Assembly: GCA_023242925.1 (NCBI GenBank)
Contig: CP096134.1
Location: 3,429,501-3,493,500 of the forward strand
From: Hyphomonadaceae bacterium JAD_PAG50586_4
GTDB taxonomy: Bacteria; Pseudomonadota; Alphaproteobacteria; Caulobacterales; Aquidulcibacteraceae
DNA length: 64,000 bases
Direction: 5' to 3'
The notes below the pieces were generated by a model. That model saw nothing but the letters and a program-made list of their open reading frames with translations, ran no database searches and was not told the DNA's origin. Shown piece by piece: positions 1 through 8,779 of the stretch; position 1 is the first letter of the stretch; each line of letters opens with the position of its first letter. Position numbers and translations under genes: made by a program.

Positions 1-135
1 CTCGACCGAGGGCGCGTAATCGCCGCGTTCGAGGTAGCCGATGGTTTGCGGGTTCACGCCGATCGCCTCAGCCAAGTCCTTGCGACTCATGCCGTGCTCT
101 GCGCGGAAAACCGATATTCTGTTGTGTATTGCCAT
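1..135 (-). CDS. XRE-family HTH regulator (partial, runs off left edge)
   Basis: The minus-strand frame starts at the ATG at 135 and stays open to base 1, giving 45 residues that begin MAIHNRISVFRAEHGMSRK. Residues about 5-45 match the first helices of a Cro/CI-type helix-turn-helix; LAEAIGVNPQTIGYLERGDY is the turn and recognition helix. This resembles the short (about 65-75 aa) stand-alone XRE regulators, often encoded beside a small membrane protein. The C-terminus lies outside the window. Palindromic TTGTG/CACAA sequences immediately upstream suggest autoregulation (inference). Confidence 0.85.
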   Translation of the reverse strand, partial: MAIHNRISVFRAEHGMSRKDLAEAIGVNPQTIGYLERGDYAPSVE

Positions 136-142
136 TGTGATA

Positions 143-156
143 TTGTGTTTACACAA
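143..156. promoter_or_regulatory. Candidate operator palindrome upstream of the XRE regulator
   Basis: TTGTGTTTACACAA is a perfect 6+6 bp inverted repeat with a 2-bp centre, ending 7 bp before the XRE start codon. A related half site (TTGTG) recurs at about 122-126 inside the gene start and at 135-139. Position and symmetry fit an autoregulatory operator; binding is inferred. Confidence 0.5.
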
Positions 157-190
157 CATTTCATGGCGCGTCAACAACATTGGGTGCGTG

Positions 191-226
191 AAACAAAAGG
201 GGCCGCCCTTTTACGGACAGCCCCTT
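191..226 (-). terminator. Rho-independent terminator after the channel-like gene
   Basis: Read on the minus strand, AAGGGGC pairs with GCCCCTT around a GC-rich loop and is followed by TTTTGTTT. It lies 25 bases past the stop codon of the minus-strand gene at 251-1492, the expected place for an intrinsic terminator. Confidence 0.7.
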
Positions 227-250
227 GTATTTATTAGGATTTCGAACGGC

Positions 251-1492
251 TTAGGCGCTGCCCGACCAGCGATCCAGCAGCTTCTTGGCCGCGTCGCGCC
301 CGCCGACCCCGAAGGCAATGGCGACAGCCACGGCGACGGAACCGAGGATGAGGCCGAAGGCCAGGACGATGATGTCGTTGGCCAGGCCCATGAAGCGCAG
401 GCCGACCGCCGTCGCCAAGGCGATGACGCCCCAGCGGACCAAGGTAGAGATGATCTCGGACGACGGCTTGCCCTCCTTGGCGGAAGCCGCCGCCAAGATG
501 TTGGCCAGCAAGATGCCAAGCGCGATGATGACGGCGCCGAAGAGGACGCGCGTCGCCAGCGTCAGCACTTCGCCCAGCATCGCCGCCATGGCGCCGAATT
601 CGAGCATGCGCGCGGCTTCAACAGCGGCGAACAAGATGATGCCTATCAGCACCGCCAGACCAATCATGCGCGACGGCGGGAAGGCGCTGAAGCGGACGGT
701 CTCGACGCCTGGCGTCAAATCCATGCGCTCGCGGCCGACGCGGACGGGCTCGGCATTGGCGATGGACGTGATGATGTCGTCGAAGCCGATCGATTTCAGC
801 CCCTCTTCCGTCAGCGTCATCACCCAGCGGCCGATGACGTAGGCGATGAAGATGATCAGCGACGCGCCAATTACGCGCGGAATCGTCATCAGAACATTGT
901 TGAGCATCGCGGTGGCGGGATTGGAGATCGCTTCGATATTCAAGATATCGAGTGCTGCAATCGCAACCGGGATGATAATCAGCGTGAAGGTGAGGATGCC
1001 AAGCAATCGGGCGAGACCGGGGCCGCGCGGCGTATGCGTGAGGCCCGCATCCACCAAGCGGCGATCCAGCTCCATCGCTTCAACCGCAGCCTCGACCATG
1101 CGGCGCACGATCGTGGCAAGCACAAAGCCAATGAAGAAAATGAGCACCGCGCCGACAACGGCGGGCAGATAATTCAGGAAGCCGCGCACCATGTCGTAGA
1201 GCGGCGTAACCACGGCTTCGAGGCGCAGCACGGTGAGCGCGGCCATGAAGCCCAGCAGCCAAACCAGCCAATAGCCGACTTCGCCGACGCGTTCGCCGAC
1301 ATCCACCATCGGCTTTGCAGTGGATGGGCCTGCGCCATCGCGGCGCGCAAAGAACGGCAGGCGATCAACACCCTTCGCAATCGTCCATTTCACGGCCTTG
1401 GCCGCGAAGTGGGCGATGATGAGAATGATGATCGCGCCGCCAATGCGGAGCACCCAATCTTGGGCAACCGCATAATCAATGGTCATCGGCAT
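251..1492 (-). CDS. TM-helix repeat protein, mechanosensitive-channel-like
   Basis: A 413-residue inner-membrane protein with several hydrophobic helices (about residues 15-38, 80-105, 110-135, 175-200, 215-240, 290-315, 325-350, 355-395). The alternation of amphipathic stretches with conserved transmembrane helices, and the C-terminal FGVGGRDAAKKLLDRW, are typical of bacterial proteins with Pfam TM_helix repeats that are annotated as small-conductance mechanosensitive channels. I do not see the MscS beta-domain, so channel activity is a family-based guess. It is monocistronic, with a terminator downstream. Confidence 0.75.
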   Translation of the reverse strand: MPMTIDYAVAQDWVLRIGGAIIILIIAHFAAKAVKWTIAKGVDRLPFFARRDGAGPSTAKPMVDVGERVGEVGYWLVWLLGFMAALTVLRLEAVVTPLYDMVRGFLNYLPAVVGAVLIFFIGFVLATIVRRMVEAAVEAMELDRRLVDAGLTHTPRGPGLARLLGILTFTLIIIPVAIAALDILNIEAISNPATAMLNNVLMTIPRVIGASLIIFIAYVIGRWVMTLTEEGLKSIGFDDIITSIANAEPVRVGRERMDLTPGVETVRFSAFPPSRMIGLAVLIGIILFAAVEAARMLEFGAMAAMLGEVLTLATRVLFGAVIIALGILLANILAAASAKEGKPSSEIISTLVRWGVIALATAVGLRFMGLANDIIVLAFGLILGSVAVAVAIAFGVGGRDAAKKLLDRWSGSA

Positions 1493-1636
1493 ACAGCACT
1501 CCTCGCGAGGCCATGTTCAAAGATGGCCTAGTGTTCGGACTGAAAGCGCGAAATGCAAAGGTTTTACACGTGCGAGGCGTGTCTTTCGCCGTGTTGCGAC
1601 TGCGAAATACACGCCCCTTATTTGCGTTAATCGGCG

Positions 1637-2491
1637 TTAGTTGAGGGCGGCGGGGAACACCGGCAGCGCTTCGAAATCTTCGGCCACGTGCTGGCGCACC
1701 ACGCGCGCGCCGGTTTCGGCGGCGAGCGCTTCGACCTTATCCATCGAGGCGAGCGTTTGGCCGCGATCGACGTTGAACGCCGGCACCAAACGGCGTTCGC
1801 GGCTTTCGCTCATGTGCCACATATCGCCGGTGAGCAGCACAGGGCCCGCGTTTGGCAAGCGCACCAGCAGCACGTTGTGACCAGGCGTGTGGCCTGGCGT
1901 TTGGACGATCGTGACTGAGCCATCGCCGAATACGTCAGTGTCGCCGTCGCCTTCGAGCTGACGCGTCGGCGCGTTTTCAAGCGGCGCAATAAGCGCAAAT
2001 TCCTCAGCCGCACGCGCTTCGTCGCGGAACATCCAAGCGCGCTCGTCGGCATCCACCAGCCACGTCGCGGTGGTGAACAGACCGGCATTGCCGACGTGAT
2101 CAAAATGGCTGTGCGAGAATGAGATGAACTCGATGTCAGCGGGCGTGAGCTGCAATTGCGTGAGCTGATCGGCCAAGCGTGTCGGCACGCGCAGCGTGAA
2201 CGGGCCTTCCACGACGGTGGCGTTGGGTGCATCGGCGACACCGTCCGGCAAGCCGGCATCCCACAGCAAATCGCCATCGGGGTGGCGGATCAAGAAGCAT
2301 GGGTCGACCAGATCGCGGCTCTGGCCATTGAGGGAGCCGTCGTCAGAAAACATGCCTGCGTCGCTCACATTGATGCGGCCGCAATCAAGCGCGTAAAGCT
2401 GCACGGCGGGCGCTTCGGGCGTTTGCTGTTGTGGTTGGCCGCACGCGGCAAAAGCTGCGAGCGCAGCGAAGGCGAGCAAGGTCTTTTTCAT
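1637..2491 (-). CDS. MBL-fold hydrolase lipoprotein (AHL-lactonase-like)
   Basis: A 284-residue protein with a lipoprotein signal peptide (MKKTLLAFAALAAFAAC; lipidated Cys near 17). The metallo-beta-lactamase zinc motif HSHFDH is at about 127-132, followed by TPGHTPGH and the metal-bridging Asp in LTGDMWHM. This arrangement is seen in N-acyl-homoserine-lactone lactonases and related lactonases. All dinuclear zinc ligands appear present, so it should be an active periplasmic or outer-membrane-anchored hydrolase. The substrate cannot be told from sequence; quorum quenching is one possibility. Confidence 0.85.
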   Translation of the reverse strand: MKKTLLAFAALAAFAACGQPQQQTPEAPAVQLYALDCGRINVSDAGMFSDDGSLNGQSRDLVDPCFLIRHPDGDLLWDAGLPDGVADAPNATVVEGPFTLRVPTRLADQLTQLQLTPADIEFISFSHSHFDHVGNAGLFTTATWLVDADERAWMFRDEARAAEEFALIAPLENAPTRQLEGDGDTDVFGDGSVTIVQTPGHTPGHNVLLVRLPNAGPVLLTGDMWHMSESRERRLVPAFNVDRGQTLASMDKVEALAAETGARVVRQHVAEDFEALPVFPAALN

Positions 2492-2543
2492 TATTGAATT
2501 TCTCCCCGTATGTCAGGCCATGTGAGGGCGCGTGGCGCGAGGG

Positions 2544-2819
2544 TCAAGCCGAAGGCGTACGACGGCGCGAAAGTTTCAAGATGAGGACGATCGCGGCGAG
2601 GGATGCTGCGACGATGTTCCAGATGATGATCGAGGGCGCACCGCGGAACACGCCATAGCCGGCCCACAGGAGCGCACCCGACAACACCATCGCGTAGGTG
2701 AGCCCAGAAACGCCGGTCGCGTCGCGATCGCGGATAATCTTGAAGGCCTGCGGCGCAAACGCGAATGCGCCGATGAAGCCCGCGATCAGGCCGAGCACCT
2801 CAATGGAATCGGATTGCAT
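2544..2819 (-). CDS. SemiSWEET-type PQ-loop sugar transporter
   Basis: A 91-residue protein with three hydrophobic helices and the PQ motif in GAFAFAPQAFKIIRDRDATG, the hallmark of bacterial SemiSWEET (MtN3-like) half-transporters, which dimerise to move sugars across the inner membrane. I chose the ATG at 2819 because GGGGATGAG sits just upstream; a longer frame from 2855 would overlap the preceding gene. It lies 8 bases after the M61-like gene and may be co-transcribed with it. Substrate unknown. Confidence 0.85.
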   Translation of the reverse strand: MQSDSIEVLGLIAGFIGAFAFAPQAFKIIRDRDATGVSGLTYAMVLSGALLWAGYGVFRGAPSIIIWNIVAASLAAIVLILKLSRRRTPSA

Positions 2820-2827
2820 CTCATCCC

Positions 2828-4519
2828 CTACGCGCCGCCCAGCAGCGCCACACATTGCGCCAGGCGCTCGCCATGCAGATTTTCCTCCAGCACCAAGTGT
2901 TGCTGGCTGACCATGCCCGGCGCGCGCGGCATATAGCGGATTGAGCGCTCGACGTCTCCATCGCGCACCACGTAAACGATCTCCACATCAGCGTTGCCGA
3001 TCTCGCCGCCGTCACGACGCATCAAGACCATGCCGTCGCGCAGGCCGGCCGCGTCAGCCGGCGAGCCGGGAACGACGCCTATGATGACATTGTTGTTCGC
3101 ATTGGTGGCTTCGATATCGAAACCGCGATGGAAGCGCGCGATCTGGCGCGTTTCGATGCGGCCGCATGGCGCCAGCAGGTCGGCCGGCAATTGGAGGTCG
3201 TCGCCCCGTTCGACGTGACTTGCGATGTCAGCGCCCACATCGATGCCGAAATGCGCGGCGGCGATTGAAAACATCGCCGCCGCGTGCAGCGGATCGCCGC
3301 CGGCGGCGCGAGCGCGCATGTCGTGCATGACATCATCCATATCGTGCCCCTGTGCGCGCAGGCGCGCGTCCCAGAGCGTGGCGAGCATCCGCCCGCGTTG
3401 ATAGGGCAATTGCTGGAGATCGCGTTCGCGCCAAAAGTCCGCGAGAATGCGCGCGTTCAGCGCCGTGCGCGCGGAGGAGACAGCGTATTCGCGCAATGTG
3501 CGGTTAAAGTCGGCGGCGAATTCGGCCGGTCCCCACAGGCCTTCGCGCACCAGGATGCGACCGGTGTAGAATTCGGTGAAGCCTTCGGAGAACCAATAGC
3601 CGGCGGCTTCGTCGACGTCCGCCAGACCGCCGATGCGGTTCGGGACCCAGGTGTGCAAACCTTCATGCGCAAGCATGCGCCGCAAGAGTTCAGGCTCGAC
3701 ATTGGGTGTCGCGAAGAAGGCGAAGGAATCGCCAAGCCCCGTGCCGCCGATAGAAAGCGAGCTTTGATTGGGCGCACTAAGCTCAATCACCGTGATCAAG
3801 AATGGCGTGCTCTCATCGCCCCAGAAGCGGCGTTGCGCGACGATGATCTCGGCGACGCGCGCGGCGAAATCGGCGTCGGTAAAGCGCCATTGCGCGCCGC
3901 GCATGGCGATGCGGATGTTCGGATCAGCGGTTTGAACGATGCGGAAATCGCCGCCGACCGTGACGCTGGCCGCCGCCTCTGCGAGCGTGACGCCGCGATG
4001 TTCAAGGTCGGACGCGAAGCGCCAACCACGCGGCATATTGCCTACATTGAGACGCACCGGCGTGAGCGGATTGGAATTGTCCGGGCTCACCAGCGCGGCG
4101 TTGCCGATGAGGTGAAAATAATTCGCTTGGATAATCGGCCGATACGGATTGCCGGCGCCCGCCATCGGCGGGCCGTCCCAGTCCTGAACCACGCGATAGC
4201 GCACATGAATGCGGGCGTTTGGCCGATGCGTGAGCGTACGCGCCGCTGGTGCGGCGCCTGGCTGCAGCGTGGCGCCCGACACCACGGAAAGATCGCCAAT
4301 ACCGCGCCAGAGCTCCTCCTGCCCACCCCAAGAGCTCGGCAAGGCGAGCATGGTCTCGCCATCCGCTTCACCGCGGAAGCGGAGATCAATCTGCACCGCC
4401 TCCAACGCGCCTGCGCGCATGATTGGCGTCAGCGTGTAGTCAATGCGCTCCGGGGCGGCGAAACCTGCGCACACGAAAAGCGCCAATACAACGGCGATGG
4501 ATCGAAACGATGCTTGCAT
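2828..4519 (-). CDS. M61-like metallopeptidase with C-terminal PDZ-like domain
   Basis: A 563-residue exported protein (signal peptide MQASFRSIAVVLALFVCAGFA). The gluzincin motif HEGLH is at about residue 285, and SEGFTEFY about 40 residues later supplies the probable third zinc ligand (Glu). The C-terminal part, VVPGSPADAAGLRDG, is a PDZ-like fold. Domain order (beta-rich N-terminus, thermolysin-like catalytic core, PDZ) fits the M61 glycyl-aminopeptidase group. The start at 4519 has the RBS CGAGGGGAC; the upstream ATG at 4537 is less likely. The enzyme probably acts in the periplasm; its substrate is unknown. Confidence 0.8.
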   Translation of the reverse strand: MQASFRSIAVVLALFVCAGFAAPERIDYTLTPIMRAGALEAVQIDLRFRGEADGETMLALPSSWGGQEELWRGIGDLSVVSGATLQPGAAPAARTLTHRPNARIHVRYRVVQDWDGPPMAGAGNPYRPIIQANYFHLIGNAALVSPDNSNPLTPVRLNVGNMPRGWRFASDLEHRGVTLAEAAASVTVGGDFRIVQTADPNIRIAMRGAQWRFTDADFAARVAEIIVAQRRFWGDESTPFLITVIELSAPNQSSLSIGGTGLGDSFAFFATPNVEPELLRRMLAHEGLHTWVPNRIGGLADVDEAAGYWFSEGFTEFYTGRILVREGLWGPAEFAADFNRTLREYAVSSARTALNARILADFWRERDLQQLPYQRGRMLATLWDARLRAQGHDMDDVMHDMRARAAGGDPLHAAAMFSIAAAHFGIDVGADIASHVERGDDLQLPADLLAPCGRIETRQIARFHRGFDIEATNANNNVIIGVVPGSPADAAGLRDGMVLMRRDGGEIGNADVEIVYVVRDGDVERSIRYMPRAPGMVSQQHLVLEENLHGERLAQCVALLGGA

Positions 4520-4571
4520 ATGTCCCCTCGTATTCATGGGGATGCCGCGAAGGCGGCAAAAAGATGCAAGC

Positions 4572-5375
4572 CTAGCCGCGATGCTGGGCCAATTGTTCGG
4601 TGGTCATGAGCAGCGGGCCGTGCGGGCTCCAGAAGCTGGCCGAATGGTCCCAATAGCCGCCTTCAATGCGCCGGCCGCGCGCTTCGACCAGCACGAATTC
4701 CTCGCCCACGGCTTCGATCTCTTCTAGCTTGGCGTGAAAATAGACGGTCATCGACAGCGTGCTCGTCGGCACGAAACTTTTACTGACGTAGAACACGCGC
4801 GGCGGCACGAAATCAGCGAGGAACGCGAGCCCCGCGAGATCAAGACGCTGGCCTGCGGCGCCGCGCGACCAGAACAGTGAGCGCCCAGCCTCGTCGTCGT
4901 TGGCAAACGGCGTGCCCTCAATCCAACGCGCATCGAGTTCATCGGCGAATGGCGCGAGCGGCTTGAACCGCATCAGCCCTGGCGCATCGGGGCCGACCGC
5001 TACCGGCATGCTTGAGCCAGTATGCGCTTGCGCATCTTCGCGCAGTTCGCCGAGCGTGATTACGGCGTGCGCGCAGACGGCGTCGTTTTGGATCATCTCG
5101 GCTTGCCAATACGAAACGCTGCGGCCTTCACGCATCGGCTTCGTGCGGATGGTGATGGGCGCGTGTGTGACGCCGCTGAGGAAGTGCGTGATCAGTGCGC
5201 GCGGGTGGTGATCTGGCTTAGCGTCGGCCATCACCGCCTTGAGCATCGCAGCGCCCACCCAGCCGCCGAATTGGCGCTCGACGCCATTGCCGAAATAGCG
5301 ATCCGCGTCGCCGGCCCAAAGATGCGTATCGGCGCGCGTCAGCGCGATGCGGTCGGCGAAGTGCTTTTGGGTCAA
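4572..5375 (-). CDS. Acyl-CoA thioesterase family (hot-dog fold) protein
   Basis: A 267-residue double hot-dog protein resembling the TesB/4HBT_3 group. The N-terminal FGGWVGAAMLKAVM corresponds to the 'GGYLAAL' helix, and the central HAPITIRTKPMREGRS strand is typical. It would hydrolyse acyl-CoA esters in the cytoplasm. It apparently starts with TTG, 1 base after the ptsH stop, and no ATG is available before residue 44, so it is probably translated by coupling from ptsH. Confidence 0.8.
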   Translation of the reverse strand: MTQKHFADRIALTRADTHLWAGDADRYFGNGVERQFGGWVGAAMLKAVMADAKPDHHPRALITHFLSGVTHAPITIRTKPMREGRSVSYWQAEMIQNDAVCAHAVITLGELREDAQAHTGSSMPVAVGPDAPGLMRFKPLAPFADELDARWIEGTPFANDDEAGRSLFWSRGAAGQRLDLAGLAFLADFVPPRVFYVSKSFVPTSTLSMTVYFHAKLEEIEAVGEEFVLVEARGRRIEGGYWDHSASFWSPHGPLLMTTEQLAQHRG

Positions 5376-5376
5376 A

Positions 5377-5652
5377 TCATTCTTCTTCGTGGAATTTCGC
5401 GGCGATCAGCGCTTCGAGCGCATCGAGCGCTTGTTCAGCGTCAGGACCTTTGGCTTCGATCTCAACCTCGGAGCCAATGCCGGCGCCAAGCATCATCAAA
5501 TCCATGAGCGAGCGCGCGTCCGCTTCCTCGCCCTCGCGGCGCACCAGGATCGTGGTGTCTTCGTAGCCGAGCGCGAGTTCCGCGACCTTGCGTGAGGCAC
5601 GTGCATGCAAGCCACGAATATTCGTGATTGGTACGATGCGCTTCAGCCCCAT
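5377..5652 (-). CDS. ptsH: HPr phosphocarrier of the PTS
   Basis: A 91-residue HPr. The phospho-accepting His is H16 in GLHARAS, and the regulatory Ser is S48 in ARSLMDLMM. The motif GAGIGSEVEI follows as in other HPr proteins. An upstream in-frame extension to 5736 overlaps the EIIA gene and has no HPr similarity, so the ATG at 5652 is preferred. With the neighbouring EIIA-Man protein it forms the incomplete, regulatory PTS common in alphaproteobacteria, which usually has no sugar permease. The kinase that would phosphorylate S48 (HprK) is not encoded here. Confidence 0.93.
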   Translation of the reverse strand: MGLKRIVPITNIRGLHARASRKVAELALGYEDTTILVRREGEEADARSLMDLMMLGAGIGSEVEIEAKGPDAEQALDALEALIAAKFHEEE

Positions 5653-5677
5653 CCCCAGGCCTTGTTCTTCTTGTTGC

Positions 5678-6085
5678 TTAGGCCGGGCCGCCGGCCAGTT
5701 CCACCGACGCGACACGAATGTAGCGCCGGCCGGCATCTTGCGCGGCGAGTGCGGCTTCGGGAAGCTTCATTTTATCGCGCACCTCGGCGAGCTTGATCAG
5801 CATCGGCAGATTTACGCCGGCGATCACTTCAATCTTCACCTGATTGATCACCGAGATCGCAAGGTTCGACGGCGTGCCGCCGAACATATCGGTGAGGATC
5901 ACAACGCCATCGCCACGATCAACCGTGCGCACGGCGTCGAGAATATCGGCGCGGCGTTCTTCCATATCGTCGTCGGGGCCAATGGCCACGGCGCGCATCT
6001 GGTCTTGTGGTCCAAGTACGTGCTCAGCCGCGGCGACAAATTCGTCAGCCAAGCGGCCGTGCGACACCACGACGACGCCGATCAT
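5678..6085 (-). CDS. PTS EIIA component, mannose type
   Basis: A 135-residue protein with the EIIA-Man fold. The active His is H9 in VVSHGRLADEF, and LTDMFGGTPSN is the conserved loop. In alphaproteobacteria this stand-alone EIIA receives phosphate from HPr and is thought to be a signalling output linked to ChvG/ChvI and carbon/nitrogen status, not part of a transporter. It is 25 bases upstream of ptsH on the same strand. A possible promoter lies in the 111-bp gap to chvG (TTGGCT... and TATTGT, read on the minus strand). Confidence 0.9.
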   Translation of the reverse strand: MIGVVVVSHGRLADEFVAAAEHVLGPQDQMRAVAIGPDDDMEERRADILDAVRTVDRGDGVVILTDMFGGTPSNLAISVINQVKIEVIAGVNLPMLIKLAEVRDKMKLPEAALAAQDAGRRYIRVASVELAGGPA

Positions 6086-6196
6086 TCCCTACTCCCGCCA
6101 CCCACCCGGTGGACTCGCGTAAAGGTCGGCCACAATACCCTTTCGCGGTTGCGAGAAAAGCCAAACCCGCACAACCGACGCAGTTTTCGACGAGCG

Positions 6197-7829
6197 TTAG
6201 TGACGCGGCGAGCCGGCCAGCGGAAATTCAACTATCAGGCGAGCGCCGCGAATCAGAATCGGCGCCCACGAGGTTTTCGGCGTGGATGGCGCCGCCATGC
6301 GCCGTCACGATCTGGCGGGCAATGGAGAGGCCAAGGCCAGAACTGCCGCCGAAAGCCGTGCCTTTGGGGCGCTGGGTGTAGAAACGCTGGAAGATGGTCT
6401 CAAGGTTTTCGGGCGGAATGCCAGGGCCTTCGTCCTCGACCATCGCGCGCACGACCTGGGCGTCCTTTGTCTTCACCACCGCGACCGAGACCGCCACCGT
6501 TCCACCCTCGGGGCTGAACGAGCGGGCGTTGTCGATCAGATTACGGAACACTTGGCCGAGCGGACCGGCTTGGCCGATCACGAGCGCACCGTCCGGGCGG
6601 GCGCCTCTGAACACCACATGGGCATGCGCCGTCTCGCCGGGCGGGGTCTCGTAAGCGCGCGCGATCTCGAACAGAAGCGTGCCGAGATCGACTTGGCCCA
6701 GATCGCCGCGTGCGGTTTCAGCCTCGATGCGGCTGGCGCGGGCGATGTCGGTGATCAGGCGATCGAGCCGGACTACGTCTTGCGCGACGATGCCGAGCAT
6801 CTGGCTTTGCTGCTCCGGCGTTTGCGCCGAACGCGCGGACGCGACGGCCGAACGGATCGAGGCGAGCGGGTTTTTGATTTCGTGGCTGACGTCGGCGGCG
6901 AAGCGCTCGTTGGCGTCGATACGATCAGCGAGGGCATCGGTCATTTGTTCGAGAGAATGGCTGAGCGCGCCGATTTCATCCTTGCGCTTGCTGATCTCAG
7001 GCAAGGCCAGGCGCGTCGAGCCGGTGAGACGCAGAGAATCCGCCGCCGCCGAGAGCCGGCGCAAGGGGCCCGCTATAAAGAGCGCGAGCAGCAGCGAGGA
7101 CAAGAAAATCACGACCGTCGCGCCCAGCACGAACGGGATCATACTGGCGCGCTCGGCGACAAGGATGCGTTCGACGTCGGCGCTTTCCAAAGTCACCACG
7201 CCGAGCACCGCCTGCACGCGCCGCAATGGCAAAGTGACCGAGACGACGCGTTCGCCCTTCTCGTTCAGCCGCTCGCCACGCGAAATCTCACCGCGCAAAC
7301 CGCGCTCGAGCTCTTCCTCGGTAGTGATGCTCGGCCGCCAGGGCGTGATGCGCAGATATTCGACACGGCGCGCCGCACTCTCGATGCGCGCGCCGATATT
7401 GCTTTCCTCGCCGAGAGCCAAGGGCTGCTCTTCAAGCCGGTCATAGATCACGTCGGTATCGGCGATCGGGCGGCCGTCTTCGGCAAACACACGCACGCGT
7501 GGGCCCCCGGTTCCTGGACGCCCGCCTTCAGCGATGGGCGGCAGCAAGCGGCGCAACACTTCGCGCACGGCCGGCTCATTGATGTAGGGGTATGGATCGC
7601 CCTGCACCGTGCCGGTTTCGATCAGCAGATTGGTGATCAGCTCGCCTTGTGTGCGTAGATTACGGAATTGCGCGTCGGTGAGCCCTGCGCGCATTTCCGT
7701 AAGCAAGAGCACGCCGAGCACCAGAATGGCGAGACCGGCGAAGTTCCAGATGAAGATGATCTGCGCGATCCTGGAGCTCAGGACCGCGCGGAGACCTTCA
7801 CGCTTCGTTGTATCTGTAGCCGACGCCAT
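6197..7829 (-). CDS. chvG: ChvG-type sensor histidine kinase (frameshift at 3' end)
   Basis: The order is TM1 (about residues 20-42), a periplasmic sensor region, TM2, HAMP, the HisKA H-box [13 protein letters not shown], the N-box [10 protein letters not shown], the G1 box DEGPGIP and G2 [11 protein letters not shown]. It partners ChvI, which overlaps it by 32 bp; ATG 7829 is the first sensible start. The uninterrupted frame ends at 6228 in an atypical tail ([12 protein letters not shown]). One frame over, directly after, lies [17 protein letters not shown] ending at 6197, which is the expected ChvG C-terminus. The break is at about 6246-6262, beside a repeated GATTC. Confidence 0.88.
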
Positions 7830-8496
7830 AGAGGGTTTCGATCGCGTCGAAGGTGTCGTCGATGTCGCGGAATTTCTTGCGGAGCCGCTTGATGTGGCTG
7901 TCGATGGTGCGGTCGTCGACATAGACTTGGTCGTCATAAGCAGCGTCCATCAGCTGATCGCGGCTCTTCACGTAGCCGGGGCGCTGCGCAAGCGCTTGCA
8001 GGATGAGAAATTCGGTGACGGTCAGGCGAACTTGTTCGCCCTTCCAGGTGCAGGCGTGACGATTGGGGTCGAGTGTGAGCTCGCCGCGCACGATCGGCTT
8101 TTTGTCGCCGACAGCTTCCGCACCCGGTGTGCCCGCGCGCGTGCGACGCAGCAGCGCCTTCACGCGCTCGTTCAACAGGCGCTGTGAGAACGGCTTGGTG
8201 ATGTAATCGTCGGCGCCGACATTGAAGCCGACGACTTCGTCCATCTCGTCATCTTTCGAGGTAAGGAAGATGACCGGCAGGTTCGAGCCCTGACGCAGAC
8301 GGCGCAGCACTTCGACACCGTCCATGCGCGGCATCTTGATGTCGAGGATGGCCAGATCGGGCGGCGTCTCGGCGAGCGCAGCCAAAGCGGCGGCGCCGTC
8401 CGTATAAGTACGCACGACATAACCCTCGCCTTCAAAGAAGACTTTCAGGGAAGCGAGAATGTTCTCGTCGTCATCGACAAGGGCGAGCGTTGCCAT
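7798..8496 (-). CDS. chvI: ChvI-type response regulator (OmpR family)
   Basis: A 232-residue regulator. The receiver domain has the acidic pocket DDD at 8-10, phospho-acceptor D52 in [13 protein letters not shown], and a Lys in YITKPF. The C-terminal winged helix has [16 protein letters not shown] as its recognition region. It is the cognate partner of ChvG and in relatives controls envelope, acid-stress and host-adaptation genes. It is the first gene of the minus-strand chvI-chvG-EIIA-ptsH cluster. Confidence 0.93.
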   Translation of the reverse strand: MATLALVDDDENILASLKVFFEGEGYVVRTYTDGAAALAALAETPPDLAILDIKMPRMDGVEVLRRLRQGSNLPVIFLTSKDDEMDEVVGFNVGADDYITKPFSQRLLNERVKALLRRTRAGTPGAEAVGDKKPIVRGELTLDPNRHACTWKGEQVRLTVTEFLILQALAQRPGYVKSRDQLMDAAYDDQVYVDDRTIDSHIKRLRKKFRDIDDTFDAIETLYGVGYRYNEA

Positions 8497-8779
8497 AGGG
8501 GAGCCGGACTTTCCTAACCTAACCGTAATGAAGCAATAATGGCAGTCTTAGACGCCATTGTGGCGGAGATCAAAGTGGCGCGCGAAATCCGTGCGCCCAG
8601 GGGCCGCCATCTCACGCATTGGTGTGTGCATTGCACGGCGCACGAATGCAGCGTTGATCGCACCTGCGGCGCTCGATTTTTTGTCGGCCGTTTTTCATCC
8701 GCTCCGATCTCGCCGCATGCCGGTAAGCGCTTGACTATCGTCATGACTTGATTGATCGTTCAAGCAAGTGGAGGGATGC
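8497..8779. other. Divergent intergenic region, chvI / SRPBCC gene
   Basis: This 283-bp gap holds the promoters for chvI (leftward) and the SRPBCC-tetR operon (rightward). No gene was found. An 11-bp palindrome GTGCATTGCAC lies at 8626-8636, and a TTGACT hexamer at 8731-8736 is a plausible -35 element for the rightward operon. Confidence 0.5.
8747..8764. promoter_or_regulatory. Candidate TetR operator for the SRPBCC-tetR operon
   Basis: CTTGATTGATCGTTCAAG is an imperfect palindrome (CTTGA, central GATC and TCAAG are symmetric; 14 of 18 positions). It overlaps the expected -10 region downstream of TTGACT (8731-8736) and lies 15 bp before the first start codon. The operon encodes a TetR regulator, so autorepression here is the simple reading (inference). 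Confidence 0.6.

Noticed and set aside
41-1531. A 496-codon open frame on the plus strand
   Set aside because: It is antisense to the channel-like gene, has low-complexity Arg/Gly/Asp composition and no motif; GC-rich codon bias leaves shadows open.
5653-5736. N-terminal extension of HPr
   Set aside because: It overlaps EIIA in another frame and has no HPr similarity; the GLHARAS core starts 14 residues after ATG 5652.
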